21,454 bases of DNA from an uncultured Prevotellaceae bacterium (GTDB taxonomy: Bacteria; Bacteroidota; Bacteroidia; Bacteroidales; Muribaculaceae). Both the position numbers and the translations under genes were made by a program. The notes beneath the pieces were generated by a model. That model searched no databases and was not told where the DNA came from. It saw only the letters and a list, made by a program, of their open reading frames with translations. Location of the stretch: assembly GCA_900541935.1 (NCBI GenBank), contig UQLZ01000041.1, positions 1-21,454 on the forward strand. Direction: 5' to 3'. Of the stretch, positions 13,242 to 21,454 are shown one piece after another (positions within the stretch are counted from its first letter, which is position 1; each line of letters opens with the position of its first letter).

Positions 13242-15137
13242 ATGAGAAAATGGCGTATAGAGGACAGTGCTGAATTGTACAATATCACCGGTTGGGGTCT
13301 GAAGTACTTTTCAATTAATGAAAAAGGTCACGTTCAGGTAACACCGCGAGAGGATTATGCACCTGTTGACTTGAAAGAGTTGATGGACGAATTGCAGGTG
13401 AGGGATATTACTGCACCGGTATTGCTTCGTTTTCCCGATATTCTGGATAACCGTATTGAGAAGATTTCACGATGCTTTAAGCAGGCAGCCGTTGAATATG
13501 AATATAAGGCGCAGAACTTTATCATTTATCCGATTAAGGTAAACCAGATGCGTCAGGTCGTTGAGGAAATTGTTACGCATGGAAAAAAATTCAACATTGG
13601 ACTGGAGGCAGGTTCAAAACCTGAATTGCATGCCGTTCTTGCAACGAATATTGATGAAAACAGTCTGATTATCTGTAACGGATATAAGGATGAGGACTAT
13701 ATCGAACTTGCTCTTCTTGCTCATAAGATGGGAAGAAAAATTTTCATTGTAGTAGAGAAGTTGAGTGAGTTGCGACTTATAGCAACGTTGGCGAAGCGTA
13801 TAGGCGTTCGCCCAAATATAGGTATCCGTATCAAATTGTCAAGTTCTGGTAGCGGTAAATGGGAAGAATCTGGCGGAGACCAAAGTAAGTTTGGCTTGAA
13901 TTCAAGTGAATTACTTGAGGCTTTGGAAATTCTTGAAAAGAATAAAATCGTTGACTGTTTGCGATTGATACATTTCCATATTGGCAGCCAGATAACAAAG
14001 ATTCGCCGTATCAAGAACGCATTGCGTGAGGCTACTCAGTTCTACGTTCAGTTGACTAAGATGGGCTTTGATATTGATTTTATTGATATCGGTGGAGGTC
14101 TTGGCGTTGACTATGACGGCACTCGAAGCAGTGCAAGTGAAAGCAGTATGAACTACTCAATACAGGAGTATGCTAATGATGCGATATCTGCCCTTGTTGA
14201 TGTTTGTGTGAAGAATGATATAAAGCAACCCAATATCATCACAGAATCGGGACGCTCACTGTCTGCTCATCACTCGTTGCTGATTTTTGAAGCAATAGAA
14301 ACAACGCAATTGCCAATTTGGAATGATAACGAAGAAATAACAGAAAAGGATCACGAACTTGCACGTGAACTCTATGATATTTGGGATAAGTTGAACCAGC
14401 AGCGACTTTTGGAAAGTTGGCACGACGCATTGCAGATTCGTGAGGAGGCATTGGACTTATTTAGCCTTGGTATGCTTGATTTGAAGACCCGTGCACAAAT
14501 TGAAAAACTTTTCTGGTCTGTTGCCAGAGACGTTAATGATTTGGCAAAAGAGATGAAACACGTTCCTGATGAGTTGAAGATTTCGAAGATGCTTCCCGAC
14601 AAGTATTTCTGTAACTTCTCTTTATTCCAGTCATTGCCGGACTCATGGGCTATCGACCAGATGTTCCCAATTATGCCAATTTCCCGTCTTGATGAAAGAC
14701 CCACAAGAACAGCAACTATCCAAGATGTTACTTGCGATAGTGACGGTAAGATATGCAATTTTATATCAGATCACGGGATTAATAATTCCTTGCCAATACA
14801 CCCTTTAAAGGCAAATGAATCATATTATCTTGGTGTTTTCCTTGTTGGTGCTTATCAGGAAATCCTTGGAGATATGCATAATTTGTTTGGTGATACAACT
14901 GCGGTGCATATCAGCGTTTATAAAGACCGCTATGAGATAGACCAGATTATTGATGGTGAAACGGTTGCGGAAGTGCTTGACTACGTTCAATATAATCCAA
15001 AAAAATTGGTAAGAAATGTAGAGACTTGGGTAACTCGTTCCATGAAGAGTGGCAAGATTACACCTGAAGAAGGTAGAGAGTTCTTAAGTAACTACAGGTC
15101 TGGCCTATACGGATATACATATCTTGAAAAAGATTAA
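13242..15137 (+). CDS. speA: Biosynthetic arginine decarboxylase
   Basis: 631 residues, close to the roughly 630-660 usual for SpeA. A PLP enzyme that converts arginine to agmatine, the first step of the agmatine route to putrescine and spermidine. The fold III PLP barrel begins with YPIKVNQ, where K99 is the Schiff-base lysine. HIGSQI, DIGGGLGVDYDG and TESGRSLSAHHSLL (which carries PLP-phosphate and substrate contacts) follow. The C-terminal third is the beta domain with the helical insert particular to biosynthetic ADC, ending TYLEKD. It starts at the ATG 50 bp after the -7 box and is followed by truA after 2 bp. Cytoplasmic. Confidence 0.95.
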   Translation: MRKWRIEDSAELYNITGWGLKYFSINEKGHVQVTPREDYAPVDLKELMDELQVRDITAPVLLRFPDILDNRIEKISRCFKQAAVEYEYKAQNFIIYPIKVNQMRQVVEEIVTHGKKFNIGLEAGSKPELHAVLATNIDENSLIICNGYKDEDYIELALLAHKMGRKIFIVVEKLSELRLIATLAKRIGVRPNIGIRIKLSSSGSGKWEESGGDQSKFGLNSSELLEALEILEKNKIVDCLRLIHFHIGSQITKIRRIKNALREATQFYVQLTKMGFDIDFIDIGGGLGVDYDGTRSSASESSMNYSIQEYANDAISALVDVCVKNDIKQPNIITESGRSLSAHHSLLIFEAIETTQLPIWNDNEEITEKDHELARELYDIWDKLNQQRLLESWHDALQIREEALDLFSLGMLDLKTRAQIEKLFWSVARDVNDLAKEMKHVPDELKISKMLPDKYFCNFSLFQSLPDSWAIDQMFPIMPISRLDERPTRTATIQDVTCDSDGKICNFISDHGINNSLPIHPLKANESYYLGVFLVGAYQEILGDMHNLFGDTTAVHISVYKDRYEIDQIIDGETVAEVLDYVQYNPKKLVRNVETWVTRSMKSGKITPEEGREFLSNYRSGLYGYTYLEKD

Positions 15138-15139
15138 TA

Positions 15140-15886
15140 ATGGCAAGATATTTCATTCACCTTGCATATAACGGAGCGCCTTTTCATGGTTGGCAGTCGC
15201 AGCCAAATGCTGTCAGCGTTCAGGAAACTATTGAAAAGGCAATGGCAATTATATTGCGAGGCGAGGTTAAAATCACCGGTGCTGGAAGAACCGACACCGG
15301 TGTTAATGCCCGCTCTATGTTTGCCCACTTTGATGTTGATAATAAAATTGCTGATACACGGCGGTTTATAATGGCACTTAATAGCCTTGTAGGAAAGGAT
15401 ATTGCTATTTACAGCGTTAAGGAAGTTAGTGATGATGCACATGCTCGTTTTGATGCAACAGCAAGAACGTATAAGTATTTTATAGGGTTGCAAAAATCGC
15501 CCTTTGATTACAATTTCTGCTGGACACCGCCATTTCCTTTGGATGTTGAGGCTATGAATGTGGCGGCTTCACATCTGTTTGATTATACTGATTTTACCAG
15601 TTTTTCCAAGTTGCATACAGATGTTCTTACAAATAATTGTAAGATAATGTATGCCAAATGGGAGATGGAAGGGGAACAACTTGTATTTACAATAAAGGCA
15701 GACCGTTTTCTCCGCAATATGGTTCGTGCTATTGTAGGAACGCTTGTAGACGTTGGTCGCGGAAAAATTACAGTTGACGGTTTTTGCAAGATTATTGAAA
15801 GCAAAAACCGTTGCTCCGCTGGAGCATCAGTGCCAGGAAATGCTCTTTTTCTATGGAAGGTTGATTATCCCTATCCTGTTGAATGA
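15140..15886 (+). CDS. truA: tRNA pseudouridine(38-40) synthase
   Basis: 248 residues. It isomerises uridines 38-40 in the tRNA anticodon arm. The signature GAGRTDTGVNA holds the catalytic Asp D52. The start YFIHLAYNGAPFHGWQ and the later RFDATARTYKYFI and DRFLRNMVRAIVGTL are family hallmarks. Length typical. Coupled to speA (2-bp gap) and convergent with the acyltransferase, whose stop lies 15 bp further on; no terminator hairpin is obvious between them. Confidence 0.95.
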   Translation: MARYFIHLAYNGAPFHGWQSQPNAVSVQETIEKAMAIILRGEVKITGAGRTDTGVNARSMFAHFDVDNKIADTRRFIMALNSLVGKDIAIYSVKEVSDDAHARFDATARTYKYFIGLQKSPFDYNFCWTPPFPLDVEAMNVAASHLFDYTDFTSFSKLHTDVLTNNCKIMYAKWEMEGEQLVFTIKADRFLRNMVRAIVGTLVDVGRGKITVDGFCKIIESKNRCSAGASVPGNALFLWKVDYPYPVE

Positions 15887-15901
15887 TTATTTTCCTATTC
15901 G

Positions 15902-17047
15902 TCAAATAAGAAATTTTTCTGTCAGCCATTTTCGTACAGGCTTGTCATATAACTTCATGCATGCATAAGCTATGCCTAACGATAGAACAAAGCAGCCTAC
16001 CGCAACCATTATGTGTGTATATAAAGGAGCATCTTTATGGCTCCAAGCCCAGTTGAATTGGGTGTACATTAGAGGGTAGTGGGTGATGTATAGCGGATAT
16101 GAAATGTCGCCCAAGAATTTGCATACATTTATACTCTTTTTCCCGGAAATCTTTCCTCCTGCACCAATAATGACGACCAATGGAAATATTATCATTATTG
16201 CAGTTGCGTTATAGAATCCGTTAAGAATGCTTCTATCCCCACCGATGCATGGAGTTGAGAAAATCCCTATTAGAATAATCGAGCAAATCCAGAAACTTTT
16301 TTTTACAGATATGTATTTTCCTATTTTTGAAATTAGCAAGCCACATAAGAATGGGTAAAGCAAGCGGGTTGCGCCAATGTATAATTGTTCCGCTGTAAGG
16401 CTCCAACCTCCTATAACTGTGTACATTTGATGATTTCTACCTTCAGTAAGGAGACCGAATATATTCAAATTCAGGCACAGGTCAATAGTGCATATAGCAG
16501 CCGAGCCGAGAAGAATTGCAAGAATAGCCTTAGGTAATCGTCTCAATATCAGTGCATATAGAATATTAGCGAGGTATTCCCAAGTAAGTGTCCAGTTAGG
16601 TCCGTTAAATGAGTTCATTTCTCCCCAACCGCGGATGTCAAGGCTTTTACCACAAGGAATCATGAAGCACGCCATGATAAATGCAAGAATGATATTCCAA
16701 AGAGGTGCAAATTCAGAAGTGTAATTTCCAAGGCTGAAAAAGAAAAAGCATGCACCAATGGTGGTCCCCATAATAACCATCGGATGCAGCCTTATTAATC
16801 TTCGTTTGATAAATCCTTTGAGGCTCATTTTATTCCATCTGTCATCGTAAGCATATCCAACAACGAATCCTGAGAGGACAAAAAAGAAATCAACAGCAAG
16901 ATAGCCGTGATTAATTATCTGGTTTGCCGAAACACCAGAATATGGTTCGAACAGGTGAAAAATAACTACAAAAATTGCAGCAACGCCCCTTAATCCGTCA
17001 AGGATTTCATATCTTGGCTTGGCCGCTAAATACCCATTAGTTGTCAT
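15902..17047 (-). CDS. Membrane acyltransferase, family 3 (OafA/YrhL-like)
   Basis: 381 residues with about ten membrane segments. The N-terminus carries the family signature YEILDGLRGVAAIFVVIFHLF, with the conserved Arg and the catalytic-type His, then AVDFFFVLSGFVVGYAY and an RRLIRLHP segment. Such enzymes O-acylate (often O-acetylate) sugars of cell-surface polysaccharides, using a cytoplasmic acyl donor. There is no C-terminal SGNH domain, so it is the short form. The target glycan cannot be told; no polysaccharide cluster is adjacent. Own -7 box at 17065-17072. Confidence 0.88.
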   Translation of the reverse strand: MTTNGYLAAKPRYEILDGLRGVAAIFVVIFHLFEPYSGVSANQIINHGYLAVDFFFVLSGFVVGYAYDDRWNKMSLKGFIKRRLIRLHPMVIMGTTIGACFFFFSLGNYTSEFAPLWNIILAFIMACFMIPCGKSLDIRGWGEMNSFNGPNWTLTWEYLANILYALILRRLPKAILAILLGSAAICTIDLCLNLNIFGLLTEGRNHQMYTVIGGWSLTAEQLYIGATRLLYPFLCGLLISKIGKYISVKKSFWICSIILIGIFSTPCIGGDRSILNGFYNATAIMIIFPLVVIIGAGGKISGKKSINVCKFLGDISYPLYITHYPLMYTQFNWAWSHKDAPLYTHIMVAVGCFVLSLGIAYACMKLYDKPVRKWLTEKFLI

Positions 17048-17064
17048 ATAAAATTATTTGAATG

Positions 17065-17072
17065 CAAAGTTA
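17065..17072 (-). promoter_or_regulatory. -7 box of the acyltransferase gene
   Basis: The reverse complement is TAACTTTG, a perfect TAnnTTTG, 17 bp before the ATG, giving a very short leader. The rest of the gap to glpK (17073-17334) is AT-rich without a gene; TATCTTGC at 17293-17300 is an imperfect candidate -7 for glpK. Confidence 0.55.
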
Positions 17073-17334
17073 TGAAATATTTCTAAGTAATTCAGCATAA
17101 ATTTGGTGATGTATTGATTTAAAGCAGTTGTAAATTTGCTGCTTTCGTAATGAAAATTATTTAGGGTTTGAATGTTTCGCTAATATTATTTGCCTCTTTC
17201 GAAATATGCGATTATTTGCAATTATAGTTGTGTAATGAAAGTAATTAACATTTTTTACACGATTTCTCCTGATTATTATAAAATCTTTTTTCTATCTTGC
17301 ACTCGGAAATAAAACTTAAAATACCATTATTACT

Positions 17335-18825
17335 ATGAATCAGTATATTTTAGCCTTGGATCAAGGCACAAGTAGTTCGCGTGCTATCGTTTTCAACAAG
17401 AATGGAGAAATATGTTCTACCGCGCAGCGAGAATTTACCCAGTATTTTCCAAAACCAGGGTGGGTTGAACATAACCCTCATGAAATTTGGTCATCGCAGG
17501 CTTCTGTTATTGCTGAGGCGATAACGCAAATAGACATTAACGGTCTTAATATCGCGGGAATTGGTATAACCAATCAAAGGGAAACAACTATAGTTTGGGA
17601 CCGTGATACTGAAGAGCCAATTTATAATGCCATTGTTTGGCAGGATCGCCGTACTTCGGAGTATTGTGACAAATTAAAATCGGAAGGGAAAACTGACTTT
17701 ATCAGGGATAAAACAGGGCTGATTATAGACGCATATTTCAGTGCCACTAAAATTAAATGGATTCTTGACAATGTTCCAGGTGCAAGAAAAAGAGCAGAAG
17801 CGGGCAAATTAATGTTTGGAACGGTTGATTCTTGGCTTATATGGCGTTTGACTCGCGGAGAGGTTCATGTAACCGATGTTTCAAATGCTTCTCGTACTCT
17901 GCTGTTTAATATTCATACATTGCAGTGGGATGATGAACTGCTTGAATTGTTTGACATCCCTCGCTCTATGATGCCAGAGGTAAAGTCGTCGAGTGAAGTT
18001 TACGGCCACACAAAGACAACTATTTTTGCACATAAGGTGCCTATAGCAGGAGTTGCAGGCGACCAGCAGGCTGCCCTTTTCGGACAAATGTGTACTGAAC
18101 CAGGCATGATTAAAAATACCTACGGAACAGGATGCTTTATGCTTATGAACACTGGCGAAAAACCGATAAAGTCAAATAATAATCTTCTGACAACGGTAGC
18201 ATGGAAGATTGGCGATAAAGTAAATTATGCCCTTGAAGGCAGTATTTTTGTTGCCGGTTCTGTTGTCCAGTGGTTGCGTGACGGACTTGGAATTATCCGC
18301 ACATCGGCAGAGGTTGAGGAACTTGCATCTACTGTTCCAGATACAGACGGAGTATATTTTGTTCCAGCACTTACCGGTCTTGGTGCTCCGTGGTGGGATC
18401 CGTATGCAAGAGGGCTGATATGCAATATCAGTAGAGGGACAAAAGCAGCTCATATCGCTCGTGCTGCCCTTGAAGGCGTTGCTTTCCAAACAATGGATAT
18501 TGTTAGCGGTATGGCATGTGATGCCAATATTGAATTGAGGGAACTTAAAGTTGACGGAGGGGCTTCTCGCAATAATCTTATGATGCAATTTCAGGCTGAT
18601 ATTCTCGGTATCCCCGTTATCCGCCCGACAACTACGGAAACAACCGCTCTTGGTGCCGCTTTCCTTGCTGGTTTGGCAGTCGGTTACTGGAAAGACTTGA
18701 GTGAAATACGCGATTTGACTGGTATTGAGCGTCGCTTTGAACCATCTGAAAACGATGAGGTTGTTAAAGAAAAAATCAAAGGCTGGAAAGTTGCTGTTCA
18801 AAGAACCCTTACTGAGCAAAAATAA
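17335..18825 (+). CDS. glpK: Glycerol kinase
   Basis: 496 residues (about 500 usual). Phosphorylates glycerol to sn-glycerol 3-phosphate with ATP. FGGY kinase fold: N-terminal phosphate-binding LALDQGTSSSRAIVF, then GITNQRETTIVWDRDT and NAIVWQDRRT, a TGLIIDAYFSATKIKW stretch for glycerol binding, GVAGDQQAALFGQ with the catalytic Asp, KNTYGTGCFMLMNTG, and a C-terminal DGGASRNNLMMQFQAD. Complete, with no missing key residue. Followed 26 bp later by glpF, forming a glycerol uptake and trapping pair. Confidence 0.96.
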   Translation: MNQYILALDQGTSSSRAIVFNKNGEICSTAQREFTQYFPKPGWVEHNPHEIWSSQASVIAEAITQIDINGLNIAGIGITNQRETTIVWDRDTEEPIYNAIVWQDRRTSEYCDKLKSEGKTDFIRDKTGLIIDAYFSATKIKWILDNVPGARKRAEAGKLMFGTVDSWLIWRLTRGEVHVTDVSNASRTLLFNIHTLQWDDELLELFDIPRSMMPEVKSSSEVYGHTKTTIFAHKVPIAGVAGDQQAALFGQMCTEPGMIKNTYGTGCFMLMNTGEKPIKSNNNLLTTVAWKIGDKVNYALEGSIFVAGSVVQWLRDGLGIIRTSAEVEELASTVPDTDGVYFVPALTGLGAPWWDPYARGLICNISRGTKAAHIARAALEGVAFQTMDIVSGMACDANIELRELKVDGGASRNNLMMQFQADILGIPVIRPTTTETTALGAAFLAGLAVGYWKDLSEIRDLTGIERRFEPSENDEVVKEKIKGWKVAVQRTLTEQK

Positions 18826-18851
18826 ATTAATTTATATGTAATTTTACTGTT

Positions 18852-19586
18852 ATGGAAGTGTCTTTATTTACAAAGTGTGTTTTCGAGTTTATCGGAACCC
18901 TTGTGCTCATATTATTAGGCGATGGTGTTGTTGCCTGCTGCAATTTGAAAAAGTCAAAAGGAGAAGGTGGCGGTTGGGTTGTCATAACAATGGCTTGGGG
19001 CTTTGCTGTTATGTGCGGTGTCTTTATTGCTGGTCCTTTTTCGGGAGCGCATCTAAATCCCGCTGTAACTCTTGGTTTTGCTATTGCCGGTAAATTTGCC
19101 TGGACTGCGGTTCCTGGATATATAATTGCCCAAATGTTTGGTGGCTTTATCGGTGCTGCACTTGTTTATATGTTCTATAAAGACCATTTTGATGCGACAG
19201 ATGATAAGGCGACAAAATTAGGCGTTTTCTGCACTGCTCCTGCTATTGTCAACAAGCCGAGAAATCTTTTTTGTGAGATTATAGGAACTTTGTTGCTCGT
19301 GTTTGTGATTTTAGTTCTATCAGAGAAGTGCAATTGTGCATCTGTTGGTCTTGGTTCTCTTGGGGCATTTCCTGTCACTATGCTTATTATGTCGATAGGT
19401 ATGTCATTGGGAGGTACTACGGGCTATGCTATTAATCCAGCACGTGATTTGGGTCCACGCATAGCGCATGCAGTTCTGCCTATAAAAGGCAAAGGAGGCA
19501 ACGACTGGGGGTATAGTTGGGTTCCTGTCTTTGGCCCTATGATTGGAGGTGCATTTTCGGCGGTGCTTTACATTATGCTCTTTTAA
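18852..19586 (+). CDS. glpF: Glycerol uptake facilitator (aquaglyceroporin)
   Basis: 244 residues, six membrane helices and two half-helices of the MIP family. The two NPA boxes are GAHLNPAVTLG (NPA 69-71) and YAINPARDLGPR (NPA 195-197). The Asp after NPAR (D199) is the usual mark of the glycerol branch versus water channels, and R198 is the selectivity-filter Arg. It lets glycerol diffuse through the inner membrane, where GlpK traps it. Near the usual length, if slightly short. Ends 22 bp before a strong terminator. Confidence 0.94.
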   Translation: MEVSLFTKCVFEFIGTLVLILLGDGVVACCNLKKSKGEGGGWVVITMAWGFAVMCGVFIAGPFSGAHLNPAVTLGFAIAGKFAWTAVPGYIIAQMFGGFIGAALVYMFYKDHFDATDDKATKLGVFCTAPAIVNKPRNLFCEIIGTLLLVFVILVLSEKCNCASVGLGSLGAFPVTMLIMSIGMSLGGTTGYAINPARDLGPRIAHAVLPIKGKGGNDWGYSWVPVFGPMIGGAFSAVLYIMLF

Positions 19587-19608
19587 TTATAATATATTAG
19601 TTTTATTG

Positions 19609-19643
19609 AAGGTGCAGTTCGGCTGAACTGTACCTTATTTTTT
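19609..19643 (+). terminator. Rho-independent terminator of glpKF
   Basis: A 12-bp stem AAGGTGCAGTTC (19609-19620) and GAACTGTACCTT (19625-19636) with one G-U pair, loop GGCT, then A and six Ts. Confidence 0.92.
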
Positions 19644-19694
19644 GAAATTAACTTAATTTTACAGGGTTGTCGTGGTTAAGTTGGTTAATTTATG

Positions 19695-19702
19695 TAAGTT
19701 TG
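19695..19702 (+). promoter_or_regulatory. -7 box of dacB
   Basis: TAAGTTTG is a perfect TAnnTTTG, 13 bp before the ATG at 19716, implying a nearly leaderless message. No convincing TTTG is seen at -33. Confidence 0.5.
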
Positions 19703-19715
19703 TAGAAAAATTGAA

Positions 19716-21224
19716 ATGAGTAGAATGAGAATATATCGTTTATTGCTGTTTGTATGTGTATTATTGATTTCGTTTAGTGCTTTTTCTTTTGAAAAAGCAG
19801 ATTCGGTCTTGAGTGCTTTTGAAAAGAAGCCAGGTATGCAGAAAGCAAAGTTTGGAGTTTGTGTTGTTGATCTTGAAAGTGGAGAAACTGTGGTTAATTA
19901 TTGCGAAACAGATACGTTTATACCGGCTTCTATAACAAAACTTGTCACTTCAGCAGTAACGATGAAAGTTTTGCCTGAAAACTATAAATTCAAGACAAGG
20001 ATAACGACAAATGGATATATACTTAATGGAACGCTATTTGGTAATCTTATTATAAAAGGAGGTGTTGATCCTACGATCGGTTCTCGTCATTTCCCTGACC
20101 AGCCGTCTTTAGTAGATGAATGCATAATGGCTCTTATAGCCAACGGAATAAATAAAATAAAAGGTAAAATAGTTATAAATAAAGGACTTTACCATGAAAA
20201 TGCCGTTCCTGATGACTGGGAAGATGCGGATGTTATTGAAACATTCGGAGCGGGACTTTTTGCGGTTAATTATCATGATAATTTGTCAAAGGTATCGGTT
20301 GATATAAGTGGAGATAAACCTGTAATACAATATACCTATCCATATTGGGATGATTTTGAAATAAATCTCGATAATCTGAAAGTTGTTAAGAGAAAGAAAG
20401 ATTGCAGAAAGGTAAAGCAGTATAGGAAAAAAAATTCCAGAAAGTTGAGGGTTTCGGGTGCTGTGCTTGCTTCTGAAACACCATTGACATTTGTTACAAC
20501 AATGCCTGACGCAAACAGGGCATTTGCTCAGGACCTTGAGGAATCTCTTTTAAGGGTAGGGATTAGTGTTGAGAAAGATAGGGTTTTTGCTTTCGGAGAG
20601 AAGGACGCGTTGCTTATCCATGAATCGCCAGCAATAGAGGAGATTGTCAGGTCTTTATTGTATAGAAGTGATAATATGTATGCAGAGGCTGTTTTCCGAG
20701 CAAATTGCATAGGGCATAAAAATAATTTGTCAAGAAAGAAATCCGTTAAGAGGGAGAAGGAAATTCTTAAAGATTGGGGAATTGATATAGATGGGTTGGA
20801 GTTCTATGACGGTTCCGGCTTGTCACGCTCCAATCACTTCACTCCTAAATTTATGGGTGACTTGTTAAAGAAAGTATATGATGATAAGGCATTATTTGAC
20901 AGGTTTTTGCCATTAATCCCAATTTCAGGCAAGAATGGAACGGTGAAGAAATTGCTAAAAGATACATTCTTGTCGGGGCACATGGCATTGAAATCTGGCA
21001 GTATGACAGGTGTGCAGTCGTATGCTGGTTATTTTCCTGCTGGAACTCCGAAATATGCAGTTGTTGTGATGGCAAATAAGTTTACCTGCGGATATTATAA
21101 GATTAATGAGTATATAGAAGAAATGCTACTTGGATTGTTCCGAGATTTTAATCCGGAAAAAAATCCAGAGTCTATACTGATTGCCGAGGAGGCAAAATGG
21201 GTTGAGGAACAACAGGAGAAATAA
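19716..21224 (+). CDS. dacB: D-alanyl-D-alanine carboxypeptidase/endopeptidase, PBP4 type
   Basis: 502 residues. Signal peptide about 1-24 (MSRMRIYRLLLFVC, end SAFS); ATG 19725 is an alternative start three codons in. Peptidase family S13: SITK at 72-75 (S72 nucleophile, K75), SDN at 318-320 and KSG at 426-428 are the three penicillin-binding motifs, with the large insert domain between the first two as in PBP4. It trims D-Ala from peptidoglycan stem peptides and cuts cross-links in the periplasm. The basic cluster at about 225-245 (KRKKDCRKVKQYRKKNSRKLR), in the insert, is unusually Lys/Arg rich. Transcribed alone; the region after its stop carries repeats. Confidence 0.93.
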   Translation: MSRMRIYRLLLFVCVLLISFSAFSFEKADSVLSAFEKKPGMQKAKFGVCVVDLESGETVVNYCETDTFIPASITKLVTSAVTMKVLPENYKFKTRITTNGYILNGTLFGNLIIKGGVDPTIGSRHFPDQPSLVDECIMALIANGINKIKGKIVINKGLYHENAVPDDWEDADVIETFGAGLFAVNYHDNLSKVSVDISGDKPVIQYTYPYWDDFEINLDNLKVVKRKKDCRKVKQYRKKNSRKLRVSGAVLASETPLTFVTTMPDANRAFAQDLEESLLRVGISVEKDRVFAFGEKDALLIHESPAIEEIVRSLLYRSDNMYAEAVFRANCIGHKNNLSRKKSVKREKEILKDWGIDIDGLEFYDGSGLSRSNHFTPKFMGDLLKKVYDDKALFDRFLPLIPISGKNGTVKKLLKDTFLSGHMALKSGSMTGVQSYAGYFPAGTPKYAVVVMANKFTCGYYKINEYIEEMLLGLFRDFNPEKNPESILIAEEAKWVEEQQEK

Positions 21225-21244
21225 AAACTATATGAATGTAAAAA

Positions 21245-21454
21245 GCTAAAAACTTTCGTTTTTGTTTGCTTCTGCTCTCACCTTGCACTATCTTTTGATA
21301 AGATAGGCTTCGGCTTGGCATAATCAAACTAAAAAACTTTCGTTTTTATTTTTTCTGCTCTCACCTTGCATTATCTTTTGATAAGATAAACTGCACCTCG
21401 GAATAAAAAATCAAGTAAACTTGTTTTTTTCTCCACTCGGTTTGTATTATCTTT
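21245..21454 (+). repeat. Three further hairpin repeats ending in a promoter box
   Basis: Two units 84 bp apart have the hairpin AAAAAC-TTTC-GTTTTT (21248-21263 and 21332-21347), then CTGCTCTCACCTTGCA and a second inverted repeat TATCTTTTGATAAGATA (21289-21305 and 21372-21388). The third unit carries CAAGT-AA-ACTTG (21412-21423) between A6 and T6, then CTCCACTCGG, TTTGTAT and a -7 box. It is the same family as 1-161 and 10237-10288, here in the opposite orientation to the left end. No gene is seen between 21225 and the window end. Confidence 0.8.
21448..21454 (+). promoter_or_regulatory. -7 box cut by the window end
   Basis: TATCTTT at the very end matches TAnnTTTG if the next base is G. It would drive a gene to the right of the window, again with the repeat placed just upstream. 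Confidence 0.4.

Noticed and set aside
13064..13273. Small ORF between the NigD-like gene and speA
   Set aside because: It overlaps the terminator hairpin and the speA promoter and has no recognisable features.
18172..18819. A 215-codon open frame antisense to glpK
   Set aside because: It lies wholly opposite a canonical glycerol kinase, has no recognisable domain and a Cys/Ser-rich composition typical of a shadow frame.

Overview
The window looks like a chromosomal segment of a Bacteroidales (Bacteroidota) bacterium; the genus cannot be fixed from the sequence. The evidence is several perfect Bacteroidota -7 promoter boxes (TAnnTTTG), A-rich leaders with little Shine-Dalgarno, a NigD-like lipoprotein with an acidic stretch after the lipid cysteine, a lysine exporter split into two ORFs, an ECF sigma factor followed by a membrane/beta-barrel partner, and an RHS tail of the Bacteroidales type.

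Region 1 (about 1-4040) is an accessory polymorphic-toxin island. After a tandem pair of 87-bp repeats comes an orphan RHS C-terminal tip (295-1047): the end of an RHS core joined to an AT-rich domain with a zincin motif, HEGVH. Two bases after its stop begins a run of five small exported proteins in two sequence families (A at 1050, 1570 and 3467; B at 2333 and 2897), with a 56-codon ORF in the gap at 2099-2269. The layout is that of a toxin tip followed by an array of immunity genes, here exported to the periplasm, and it ends at a strong hairpin near 4005-4036. An exported protein with two tandem NTF2-fold immunity domains follows (4101-4901). This is the most novel-looking part of the window.

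Region 2 (4919-7318) holds a queuosine-precursor transporter with a clear promoter and an unexplained leader of about 90 nt, coupled to a YjjG-like HAD nucleotidase. These converge, with an 8-bp overlap, on a leftward operon: family 2 glycosyltransferase, glutamine-dependent NAD synthetase, then the two halves of LysO. The four genes are 2-3 bp apart or overlapping, and the operon starts at a promoter embedded in an intergenic repeat at about 10240.

Region 3 (10369-13110) has a leftward ECF sigma factor and a single-pass protein with a C-terminal beta-barrel-like domain, divergent from a NigD-like lipoprotein that ends in a clear terminator.

Region 4 (13185-21224) is housekeeping: speA-truA, a convergent acyltransferase, glpK-glpF with a strong terminator, and a PBP4-type D-Ala-D-Ala carboxypeptidase (dacB). 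The window closes with three more copies of the repeat seen at 1-161 and 10237-10288. In all three places one repeat end forms a -7 promoter box.
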